A DNA stretch of 17,489 nt from Stenotrophomonas sp. (lineage in GTDB: Bacteria; Pseudomonadota; Gammaproteobacteria; Xanthomonadales; Xanthomonadaceae): NCBI GenBank assembly GCA_003525885.1, contig DQIG01000389.1:364-17852 (forward strand), written 5' to 3'. This document shows, one piece after another, positions 1-6,227 of the stretch. Positions within the stretch are counted from its first letter, which is position 1, and each line of letters begins with the position of its first letter. A model generated the notes under the pieces. It was given only the letters and a program-made list of their open reading frames with translations. It did not search any database and was not told the DNA's origin. The translations under genes and the position numbers were made by a program.

Positions 1-1320
1 CAGCGCATCATCGAGATCCGCGATGGCCGGATTGTCGATGATCGTGCCACGGGCAGAGCCGCCGCCGCAGATGGGTCAGCGACTGCCCTGCCGCAGCGCG
101 GCCGTGGCAGCGGCTGGCAGGCGATGCGTGACCGCTTCGCGGAGGCGTTCCGCATGGCCCTGCGCGCAATGAACGCGCACCGCATGCGCACCTTCCTGAC
201 CATGCTTGGCATCATCATCGGCATTGCGTCGGTGGTCTCCGTGGTCGCGCTGGGTACCGGCGCGCGCCAGGCCATCCTGTCCAACATTTCATCGCTGGGC
301 ACCAACACCATCGAGATCTACCCCGGATCCGGCTTTGGCGACCTGCACTCGGCGCGGGTGGAAACGCTCACCCCCGGCGACAGCGTGGCCCTGGCCGGAC
401 AGCCGTTCGTGGACAGCGCCACCCCCGGCGTGGCCACCACCGGCACCGCGCTGCACGGCAATCGCTCGGCCAGCGTGCAGGTGCAGGGCGTCAGCGAGCA
501 GTACTTCCGCGTGCATGGCCTGAAGCTGGGCGAAGGCGCCTTCTTCGGCCCAGCCGCCGTGGGTGGCTACCAGCAGGTGGTGGTGATCGATGCCAATACC
601 CGCGCCCGCTTCTTCGCTGCGGCGGACAATCCCATAGGCCAGACGCTGTTGCTGGGCAACGTGCCGGTACGCGTGATGGGTGTGGTGAAGAAGGACGCCG
701 GCGCGGCCGGCGACGCCTCGCTGCTCCGGGTGTGGCTGCCCTACACCACCACCATGACACGCATGCTGGGGCAGAGCCACGTTTCCAGCATCACCGTGCG
801 CGTCTCCGATGCCATCAGCATGGAGGCCGCCGAGCGCGCCATCGGGCGATTGCTGGCACGCCGCCACGGCAGCACCGATTTCTACATGAGCAACAACGCC
901 CAGATCCGCCAGTCCATCGAACAGACCACCGGCATCCTGACCATGATGATCAGTTCCATCGCCGCCATCGCACTGGTGGTGGGCGGAATCGGAGTAATGA
1001 ACATCATGCTGGTGTCGGTGACCGAACGAACACGCGAGATTGGCGTGCGTATGGCCGTAGGCGCGCGACGCAGCGACATCCTGCAGCAGTTCCTGATCGA
1101 ATCGGTGCTGGTGTGCCTGCTCGGCGGCATGCTCGGCATCGGCGTGGCCCTGGCACTGGGCGCTGGCTTGGAGCTGGCCAACGTGGGCTTCAGCCTGGTG
1201 TTCTCCGCCAGTTCGATCCTGGCGGCCTTCGCCTGTTCCAGCCTGATTGGTGTTGGCTTCGGCTTCCTGCCAGCGCGCCGCGCCGCGCAGCTGGACCCGG
1301 TCGAGGCACTGGTTCGATAG
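1..1320 (+). CDS. macB: MacB-type ABC transporter, ATPase/permease fusion (5' end missing)
   Basis: The frame is open from the first base, so the gene begins outside the window; 439 residues are visible. The first residues (QRIIEIRDGRIVDD) look like the end of an ABC nucleotide-binding domain. A linker follows, then TM1 (LTMLGIIIGIASVVSVV), a large periplasmic domain, and three C-terminal TM helices. The FtsX-type signature TERTREIGVRMAVGARR lies between TM2 and TM3. An ATPase fused ahead of a four-TM permease is the MacB arrangement. In that family MacB works with a periplasmic adaptor (MacA) and a TolC-type channel to export macrolides, peptides or siderophores. The adaptor gene is probably upstream, out of view. 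The substrate cannot be told from sequence, and a LolCDE-like or other MacB paralogue role remains possible. Confidence 0.93.
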   Translation, partial: QRIIEIRDGRIVDDRATGRAAAADGSATALPQRGRGSGWQAMRDRFAEAFRMALRAMNAHRMRTFLTMLGIIIGIASVVSVVALGTGARQAILSNISSLGTNTIEIYPGSGFGDLHSARVETLTPGDSVALAGQPFVDSATPGVATTGTALHGNRSASVQVQGVSEQYFRVHGLKLGEGAFFGPAAVGGYQQVVVIDANTRARFFAAADNPIGQTLLLGNVPVRVMGVVKKDAGAAGDASLLRVWLPYTTTMTRMLGQSHVSSITVRVSDAISMEAAERAIGRLLARRHGSTDFYMSNNAQIRQSIEQTTGILTMMISSIAAIALVVGGIGVMNIMLVSVTERTREIGVRMAVGARRSDILQQFLIESVLVCLLGGMLGIGVALALGAGLELANVGFSLVFSASSILAAFACSSLIGVGFGFLPARRAAQLDPVEALVR

Positions 1321-1410
1321 CCAGCGAAGTTGCCTGCAGTGACGGCAGGTTCGCGCAATGTCCACAGGCTCTACTGCTGCTACCGACAATGTCCGCACAG
1401 GAGCTGGACG

Positions 1411-1809
1411 ATGTTTCTGAAACCAGGAAAAACTTCACTGCTGCTGGCAGCGGCTGCACAACTGATACTGCTGTTGCCCTATTCCGGCGACGCCCATGCG
1501 CAACGTGGCGACCGCTACAACCCGCAGTGGAACCAGAATTACCGTGACCACGATCGTGATGCGTGGGAGCGCCGGGAACGCGAGCGCGAGCGTGACCGGG
1601 AACGCGAGCGCCGCCACGAGGCCAAGACCACCGGCGTGGTGGTAGGCGTCGTGGGTGCAGCAGTCGTGGCCGGTGTGATTGCCGCAGCTGCCAAGCGCGA
1701 GCGCGAGACCCGCGAACGTGCCGACTACTGCATTCGCCGCTACGGCAACTATGACCGCCGCAACGATACCTATCGCGGCGCCGACGGCTACACCTATCCC
1801 TGCCGCTGA
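1411..1809 (+). CDS. Small exported protein with BA14K-like C-terminus
   Basis: 132 residues. I chose the ATG at 1411 because AGGAG stands just upstream and it puts a clean signal peptide at the N-terminus (KPGKTSLLLAAAA..., likely cleavage after GDAHA, about residue 30); an in-frame TTG at 1330 has neither. The mature protein has a highly charged Arg/Glu stretch, then a hydrophobic Gly/Ala/Val segment (TTGVVVGVVGAAVVAGVIAA) that could be a membrane-inserting or glycine-zipper element, then a tail with two cysteines (YCIRRYGNYDRRNDTY ... YPC). That tail resembles the BA14K family of envelope proteins, where a YC-x-RYxSYxPxxxTY pattern ends in a C-terminal cysteine. No enzymatic role is evident. 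It is the first of three small exported proteins in a row. Confidence 0.75.
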   Translation: MFLKPGKTSLLLAAAAQLILLLPYSGDAHAQRGDRYNPQWNQNYRDHDRDAWERRERERERDRERERRHEAKTTGVVVGVVGAAVVAGVIAAAAKRERETRERADYCIRRYGNYDRRNDTYRGADGYTYPCR

Positions 1810-1836
1810 CCTGCATACATCAAGGACATACGACCC

Positions 1837-2214
1837 ATGAAGAAGACCGCTCTGTTGATCGCATTGTGCGCCGCTCCGCTGATATCCCAGGCTGCACCGG
1901 CCGACCCGAAACAGGCCTACATCGATTCCACGTTCACCGCGATGGACACCAACAAGGATGGTCGCGTCGACAAGGCCGAGTACACGAAATTCCAGCAGGA
2001 ACGCTTCAGCAAGCAGGCCGATTCGATCGATGCCGCGTTCACTGCCATGGACACCAACAAAGACGGCAGGATCAGCAAGGAAGAAGCCGCTGTGGTGCCG
2101 GAGATTGCGAAGTACTTTGCGGGCCTGGACACCGATGGTGATGGCTATCTGTCGCTGAAGGAGATGCAGCAGGCCATGGTGGCCGCGCAGACTGCAGACG
2201 CGCCAACAAAGTAA
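1837..2214 (+). CDS. Exported EF-hand calcium-binding protein
   Basis: 125 residues, with a signal peptide (MKKTALLIALCAAPLISQA, about residues 1-19) and so a periplasmic location. Three canonical EF-hand loops are visible: DTNKDGRVDKAE (37-48), DTNKDGRISKEE (72-83) and DTDGDGYLSLKE (98-109). Each has Asp at positions 1 and 5, Asn or Asp at 3, Gly at 6 and Glu at 12, so each should bind calcium. An odd number of EF-hands is common in small bacterial periplasmic members. The role may be calcium buffering or sensing; no catalytic domain is attached. An AAGGA ribosome-binding site lies upstream. It follows the BA14K-like gene by 27 bases on the same strand and may be co-transcribed with it. Confidence 0.9.
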   Translation: MKKTALLIALCAAPLISQAAPADPKQAYIDSTFTAMDTNKDGRVDKAEYTKFQQERFSKQADSIDAAFTAMDTNKDGRISKEEAAVVPEIAKYFAGLDTDGDGYLSLKEMQQAMVAAQTADAPTK

Positions 2215-2284
2215 ATCCAGGGTGGGGCGCTGAAGTTCGATGCCCATCCGGGCGCGACGCGGGTTGAATACACCCTCTTCCCAC

Positions 2285-2316
2285 GATAGCCTCCGAGCTG
2301 CCCAAGGAGGGCTATC
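2285..2316 (+). other. Hairpin in the leader of the 65-residue peptide gene
   Basis: GATAGCCTCC (2285-2294) pairs with GGAGGGCTATC (2306-2316) with a single bulged G and an 11-base loop. It ends four bases before the GGAG ribosome-binding site (2320-2323) of the next gene. It could be a weak terminator for the EF-hand gene or a structured or protective 5' leader. There is no T-run, so intrinsic termination is doubtful. Confidence 0.5.
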
Positions 2317-2329
2317 AACGGAGTGAAGC

Positions 2330-2527
2330 ATGAAGATTGGATTCAAGCTGTCTGTTGCTATTGCGGCTGCTGCATTGACCCTGGGAATCGGCAGCGCCGC
2401 CGCGGAGTCCCGGTGTACCCCGTGCTACACCGCATACGAAGCCTGCCTCGCCACAGGCAAGAGTGATGATTTCTGCTACCCGCCGTTTGCCCGCTGCCTG
2501 CGGAACAGCGGCTGCAACGTCCCGTAA
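2330..2527 (+). CDS. Small secreted six-cysteine peptide
   Basis: 65 residues, with GGAG 6 bases before the ATG. The N-terminus is a clear signal peptide (KIGFKLSVAIAAAALTLGIG, cut probably after SAAA). The mature part is about 40 residues with six cysteines, in the order C-x2-C-x6-C-x8-C-x6-C-x5-C, which would allow three disulfides after export to the periplasm. I do not recognise a named family. The small size, cysteine density and secretion signal suggest a disulfide-stabilised periplasmic or secreted peptide. Cysteine spacing alone does not give a function, and a metal-binding role is also possible. It sits in a run of three small exported proteins and converges on the effector gene. Confidence 0.72.
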   Translation: MKIGFKLSVAIAAAALTLGIGSAAAESRCTPCYTAYEACLATGKSDDFCYPPFARCLRNSGCNVP

Positions 2528-2549
2528 GTCACGCGTTGCCGTGATGCGT

Positions 2550-2573
2550 GCCGGCCCCCATCCGGGGGCTGGC
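2550..2573. terminator. GC-rich hairpin between convergent genes
   Basis: GCCGGCCCCC (2550-2559) and GGGGGCTGGC (2564-2573) form a 10-pair stem with one G-T wobble and an ATCC loop. It lies between the stop of the peptide gene (+) and the stop of the effector gene (-), so it could serve both strands. No T-run follows on either side, so this is a probable rather than certain terminator. Confidence 0.5.
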
Positions 2574-2596
2574 ATTGGCGGCCCGGCGCTGTGATT

Positions 2597-3919
2597 TCAC
2601 CCCATCCGCATCGCAGGGCTCTCGCGAGCCTGCACGTCGATGTCCTGCTGGCGTTGCACAGCCGCCTGTTGGCGGTCCGGGCTGACGGCCTCGATCTGCT
2701 GCAGTGACTGCGCGACCGGCGTCTGCACGGCCTGGTCCGTGGGCATGGAGGCCCGCAGATGCGCCGGATCATTCAACTCGCCCTGCACCACGAACACGTT
2801 GCGGCCGGCCGGGTGATCGGTGGTCTGCGCGCTCAGCAGCACATGGTCGGCACGTTCAAGCTGGTTGCGGCGCGCCAATGCCATCACGCTCGCCACCAGG
2901 CGCTCGCTGTTCTCATCGTGGGTACGTCCCGCGCTGGCATCGATCGCGGCCACGCCTTCGCGCACTTGCTGCATCAATGCGTACTCACGGTGGCCGGGAC
3001 CAATGTCGGCCAGGCGGGTCGGTGCCTGCGAGGGATCCGGCACGTCGTCCACGGCGGCGGTCAGTGGGCTGCGGGTGATGATCCGGTACGGGTCGTCCGG
3101 GTGGAACTGGGTGCGTTTTTCCTGGCGCTCCAGACGAACCTCGCGCGCGTCGTTGAGCTCGGCGATACGAGCAGGGTCGGTAATCTCACGCATCGACATG
3201 TGGCCGCCACCCGCGCTGACACTGGCCCACTTCCTGTCCGCTTCGAAGTACATCGCGTAGTAGCTGTTGCCACCGATGACGTTCGGATCGACCGCTGAGC
3301 GGCCTTCCAGTGCCTGGGTGGCTTCCAGCACGCTCAACCGGGTCAGGTACTGCCCGCCCTTCGCCCATCCCATCTGGCTGATGGCATCGACGCTGGCATT
3401 GCCTACGCGCGGGCCTCCGGCGTAGTCGTTGTTGAGCATGTTGGTCCAGATCTGCTCCGGCTTCGCGGGGCCGCTCTTCTGCTCAGCCGCCTGCAGCAAC
3501 ACGCGCGGCGTCCAGCAGTTGGGATCGAGTTCATGCCGTTCAAATGCCCTGTCGTGGGCCAGCATCACGTCCTTGCCGGGAAGATTCAGTGCCAGGTCGG
3601 ATCGCCCCTGCTCCATCCAGAACAGGCGTCGCTCCAGGTCCTGGCGCAAAAGCGTCTGCCCAAACATCTCCCATTGGCGCTCGCTCAGCTGCGCGTCGGG
3701 AAAGCCGGAGCCCTTGCCTTCCTGATGCCGGGCATACTCCTGTGCGTAGCTGTTTGCAACGCGGCCAGGCAAGCTGTCGTTGCGAACCACACCCAGCGCA
3801 AGCGTCCCATAGCCATCCGCGTCCGGCAGCTGCGACAGATAGTTCCAGTACAACTCGCGGTTTCCGGCCTTGGCATAGCTGGCCAGAATCTTGAGATTCT
3901 CTTGCGTCAATCCGCCCAT
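2597..3919 (-). CDS. X-T4SS effector (X-Tfe) with C-terminal XVIPCD secretion domain
   Basis: 440 residues. The ATG at 3919 has AGGAG six bases upstream and gives the N-terminus MGGLTQENLKILASYAKAG; upstream in-frame ATGs fall inside the preceding gene. Residues of about 303-410 match the XVIPCD, which docks on VirD4 in Xanthomonas/Stenotrophomonas killing type IV systems: ERLVASVMALARR, ADHVLLS, NVFVVQGELNDPAHLRA, AVQTPVAQSLQQI. A Gln-rich tail follows, as is usual. The first 300 residues should carry the toxic activity, but I see no lysozyme, amidase, lipase or nuclease motif. Lacking a signal peptide fits direct cell-to-cell delivery. The lipoprotein gene 19 bases upstream is the likely antidote, which suggests the periplasm as the target. 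It may be related to the published S. maltophilia pair Smlt3024/Smlt3025, which I cannot confirm here. Confidence 0.88.
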   Translation of the reverse strand: MGGLTQENLKILASYAKAGNRELYWNYLSQLPDADGYGTLALGVVRNDSLPGRVANSYAQEYARHQEGKGSGFPDAQLSERQWEMFGQTLLRQDLERRLFWMEQGRSDLALNLPGKDVMLAHDRAFERHELDPNCWTPRVLLQAAEQKSGPAKPEQIWTNMLNNDYAGGPRVGNASVDAISQMGWAKGGQYLTRLSVLEATQALEGRSAVDPNVIGGNSYYAMYFEADRKWASVSAGGGHMSMREITDPARIAELNDAREVRLERQEKRTQFHPDDPYRIITRSPLTAAVDDVPDPSQAPTRLADIGPGHREYALMQQVREGVAAIDASAGRTHDENSERLVASVMALARRNQLERADHVLLSAQTTDHPAGRNVFVVQGELNDPAHLRASMPTDQAVQTPVAQSLQQIEAVSPDRQQAAVQRQQDIDVQARESPAMRMG

Positions 3920-3938
3920 CGCTTGCTCCTGAATGCAC

Positions 3939-4805
3939 TCACTGCCGGACGCGGGAGCGCGCGAGAAGATCCCGCACCGCATCTTCCATCCGCTTCCAGT
4001 CCGCCAGGAAGACACGCTTGTAGTTCAGCGAGATGGAAAGCTTATTCTCCACATCCGAGAAATAGTGGAAGCACCCTGCGGCGGCTTGTCCCTGCTCACT
4101 GATGACCTGATCTCCCTGCAGGCGAACGCCATCCCCCCGGAACGCCATGCTTTCGCATTTGATGAATGTGGTCAGGCTGCCGTTGGGAGCGCGCGCGATG
4201 TACCAATCATCCTCATAGGCAGGATTGCGGGTGGGCGGTCTCCCATAGCGTGCTTCGTACTCCCTCGAGAAAACCGCCATCCTCGTTTCATCGATCGCGT
4301 AAGGCGTCAGGCCCATGACGTCGGGCCGCGCAATCCGCAGATCAAGCCGATCCCGAGGATCCCCTCGCTCCACCGATCCATCCTCGGTGGATGCTTGGTT
4401 GGAGGACAAGCGCTCCAATGATGTTTCGATTGGCGCACGATCGATGTAGTCGATCGCCACAGCAATTTCCTTTCGGAAATCATTCGTACGCGGATTCGCC
4501 CGGGCACCCGGCGCCGTCGGCTTCATGTCCGGCCACTCGATGACAAGCGTCACGCCCTCGCCCGGCCACGGTGCGATCTGGCTGTCCAGGTAGTTGGCCG
4601 GAATGCGGAAGGTGTTCGGCCCGAGCTTCACGTCCACGGGCGCATCGGTATAGGTGTGGCCGTTGATCGTGCGGCCGGTCTGCGTTGCGCCGGACATGGC
4701 GGGATTCCTTTCGTGTTCGGTGGACGGCGGCCGCGCACACGCGCCGGCACTCACCGCGACGGCAAGCGCAAGCGTCAGGCAACGGCTCGGAGACATCACG
4801 TGCAT
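3939..4805 (-). CDS. Lipoprotein, probable immunity protein (X-Tfi) for the adjacent effector
   Basis: About 288 residues. Possible ATGs are at 4811, 4805 and 4796; 4805 is preferred because a GGA lies 7 bases upstream, but the choice is not decisive. The N-terminus is a lipoprotein signal (CLTLALAVAVSAGAC, lipobox AGA|C, Cys at about 23), so the protein should be anchored in the envelope facing the periplasm. The mature part has no motif I can name; a late Cys-x-H-x-F segment (GCFHYFSDVENKLSIS) and a final helix (WKRMEDAVRDLLARS) are notable. In known X-T4SS cassettes the lipoprotein immunity gene sits directly upstream of its effector in one operon, which is exactly the order here. The immunity role is inferred from this context plus the lipobox. 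Confidence 0.82.
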   Translation of the reverse strand: MHVMSPSRCLTLALAVAVSAGACARPPSTEHERNPAMSGATQTGRTINGHTYTDAPVDVKLGPNTFRIPANYLDSQIAPWPGEGVTLVIEWPDMKPTAPGARANPRTNDFRKEIAVAIDYIDRAPIETSLERLSSNQASTEDGSVERGDPRDRLDLRIARPDVMGLTPYAIDETRMAVFSREYEARYGRPPTRNPAYEDDWYIARAPNGSLTTFIKCESMAFRGDGVRLQGDQVISEQGQAAAGCFHYFSDVENKLSISLNYKRVFLADWKRMEDAVRDLLARSRVRQ

Positions 4806-4821
4806 GGGCATTCCATTGCAG

Positions 4822-4891
4822 GGTTCCAGCGCCACTATAGAGAACCGGGCGTCAACGGAACAGGAACCGCATCGCAGCCCTTCATGGAACC
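4822..4891 (-). promoter_or_regulatory. Upstream region of the immunity-effector operon with phased GGTTCC repeats
   Basis: Read on the minus strand, GGTTCC-like hexamers occur at 4886-4891, 4863-4868 and 4841-4846 (GGTTCT), about 22-23 bases apart, and an inverted copy GGAACC lies at 4822-4827. A possible -10 box TATAGT is at 4834-4839; no good -35 is seen 17 bases above it. Spacing of about two helical turns would put all copies on one DNA face, as for a regulator site, but chance is possible in GC-rich DNA. Confidence 0.35.
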
Positions 4892-5289
4892 AGGCAGCGC
4901 TCCACCTGCAGCGACAGCACCTGGCAGGCGTTGAACAGGCCCTCGACCACGGCTGCAGAGGGGCAGCAGGCAGGATCGTCGTTCTCCCGCGCAACATGCG
5001 CGGCGTGCAGCACCGCGGTCAACGCCGTGATGCCCGAAGCGCTGCGGGTCGCCAGGGCCATGTCGAAGGCGCGGCCGGGGCTCAGGCACATTTCACTCCA
5101 GGCCACGCCATCGGCGCGCAGGTTCCTGCCGTAGCCTTCCAGGTGTGCAAAGAATGCCGATGGGGTGACGAGATCGGCGGATTCGCGGAGCGCCTCCTCC
5201 AGCGTATCTGCCAAGGCAGCGGGAAGATCGCGCACGGCGGCACCCAGCAGCGCATGCAGGCGGGGATGTTCGGGAAGACGAACGGGCAT
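4882..5289 (-). CDS. Hypothetical protein, 135 residues
   Basis: The ATG at 5289 has GAGG eight bases upstream, and codon use downstream of it is typical of real genes here; an open frame continues upstream to 5661 but does not read like protein. The product is soluble with no signal peptide. It begins MPVRLPEHPRLHALLGAAV and ends with FNACQVLSLQVERCLVP. It contains alanine-rich likely helices (AALADTLEEALRESADL; GITALTAVLHAAHVA) and three cysteines in the last third. The C-terminal helix loosely recalls small Pseudomonas DUF3077/DUF6124-type proteins, but I would not assign it. It precedes the immunity gene by 76 bases on the same strand and may share a transcript with it, although the GGTTCC repeats in between suggest a separate promoter. 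Confidence 0.6.
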   Translation of the reverse strand: MPVRLPEHPRLHALLGAAVRDLPAALADTLEEALRESADLVTPSAFFAHLEGYGRNLRADGVAWSEMCLSPGRAFDMALATRSASGITALTAVLHAAHVARENDDPACCPSAAVVEGLFNACQVLSLQVERCLVP

Positions 5290-5328
5290 GACGGCAACCT
5301 CACGATGTGGCCACCTGCAGACGCAAGG

Positions 5329-5497
5329 TGGCGGACGGTGCGGGTTGGCGTGCCGGATACATGATGCAAGAAGCCGGCGGATCGCTAGATCCCCACGCAC
5401 CGTCCGCCATGAACTGGCAGGCGATGCATTGTCACGGTTGCAACTCTGGCTGCAACCGTGACGCCGCGCATCATGTACGTTCGGGACGCCAATCCCG
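5329..5497. repeat. Cluster of nested inverted repeats in a gene-free stretch
   Basis: The 5290-5777 gap has no credible gene. It holds three inverted pairs: (A) TGGCGGACGGTGCG at 5329-5342 with its perfect complement at 5396-5409; (B) an imperfect pair of about 30 bases, 5339-5367 against 5468-5497, sharing TACATGATGC exactly (5358-5367 and 5468-5477) plus TTGGCGT; (C) GTCACGGTTGCA at 5431-5442 with its perfect complement at 5451-5462 across an 8-base loop. A shorter pair, CCACCT/AGGTGG, is at 5311-5331. Order is A-B-A'-C-C'-B'. This could be a structured leader for the 135-residue gene, a set of operators, or a decayed small mobile element. Confidence 0.6.
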
Positions 5498-5574
5498 GCC
5501 ACGGCGAATGCCTTGGCGTGGACATGGTTACCGCCCTGAACCGGCGGTGGAAAGCAGAGAAATCCCGAGCGATC

Positions 5575-5586
5575 ACGTTGCAACGT
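5575..5586. promoter_or_regulatory. Perfect 12-base palindrome related to the 5431-5462 repeat
   Basis: ACGTTGCAACGT is its own reverse complement. Its flank ATCACGTTGCAAC echoes GTCACGGTTGCAAC at 5431-5444, about 145 bases away. Two related dyads in one gene-free stretch suggest binding sites for one regulator; the regulator is unknown. Confidence 0.4.
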
Positions 5587-5777
5587 TGGTTGCGTCAGTG
5601 GATGTCGAGTTGTCCATTGACTAGCGCGCTTCGCCAACAAACGACTCCGGTCGACGCGCACTTTCCGGACGCCCTATCCAGCCGTATACGACATGCGCGC
5701 TGCCGGTGCCAAAGATCCTCCGGTGGCTGTGGGCATTCGCGAAGCCCGCATGCGGCATGTGCAACGCCGCTCAGCCT

Positions 5778-6125
5778 TCAGCCATCGCCGTCCGCGCCCC
5801 TATAGCCGCGATAGGTTTCACCCCACTCGCGCATGGCAAGCAGTACCGGCACCAGCGTGCGCCCGAACTCGGACAGCTCGTATTCCACCTTCGGCGGCAC
5901 TTCCGGGTACACGTGGCGGATCACCACGCCATCGGCTTCCAGTTCACGCAGTTGGCTGGTGAGCATGGACTGGGTGGCATTGGGTACCCGCCGCGTCAGT
6001 TCCATGAAACGCCGCTTGCTCGTCATCAGGTGAAAGAGGATGACAGGCTTCCACACGCCGCCCATCACCGACAGCGTGACCTCCACGGCGCACCCGCTCT
6101 TGCCATCCCAACGCTTGCTACGCAT
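5778..6125 (-). CDS. HxlR-family transcriptional regulator
   Basis: 115 residues, the usual length for the HxlR/MarR-like family. The ATG at 6125 is preceded by GGAG at five bases. Family features are visible: a cysteine near the N-terminus (KSGCAVEVTLSVMGGVWKP, Cys at about 12) where this family often has a redox-sensing or effector-responsive residue; the G-x-W-K-P start of the winged helix; LTRRVPNATQSMLTSQLREL as the recognition helix region; and VIRHVYPEVPPKVEYELSEFG as the wing with the usual PPKVEYxLxxxG signature. It is divergent from the acuI-like reductase with a 102-base shared upstream region, so it probably controls that gene in response to an electrophile or its own substrate. 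Function is inferred from family and layout. Confidence 0.92.
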   Translation of the reverse strand: MRSKRWDGKSGCAVEVTLSVMGGVWKPVILFHLMTSKRRFMELTRRVPNATQSMLTSQLRELEADGVVIRHVYPEVPPKVEYELSEFGRTLVPVLLAMREWGETYRGYRGADGDG

Positions 6126-6140
6126 GCATACTCCGGAAAA

Positions 6141-6155
6141 CCATAGTACCTACGG
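6141..6155. promoter_or_regulatory. Candidate HxlR operator
   Basis: CCATAGTACCTACGG is an imperfect dyad (CC-TAG...CTA-GG) in the short region shared by the hxlR-type and acuI genes. It lies 15 bases upstream of the regulator's ATG, and just above the putative reductase promoter. HxlR regulators commonly bind such dyads between divergent genes. Binding is inferred. Confidence 0.4.
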
Positions 6156-6168
6156 AAAATCATCGTTC

Positions 6169-6197
6169 TTGTTGCGATAACGGTGCGAGCCTAGCAT
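6169..6197 (+). promoter_or_regulatory. Putative sigma-70 promoter of the acuI gene
   Basis: TTGTTG (6169-6174) and TAGCAT (6192-6197) are separated by 17 bases and stand 30 bases before the reductase ATG. Match to consensus is moderate. Confidence 0.4.
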
Positions 6198-6227
6198 GGG
6201 GCCATCCACTGAACGTGAGCCCCCACC

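Noticed and set aside
289..1398. A 369-residue antisense frame over macB
   Set aside because: The sense strand encodes clear MacB motifs; the antisense protein is His/Gln-rich nonsense typical of mirrored frames.
4882..5661. Longer 259-residue version of the 135-residue gene
   Set aside because: The upstream extension runs through the palindrome cluster, reads unlike protein and lacks a ribosome site, whereas ATG 5289 has GAGG at good distance.
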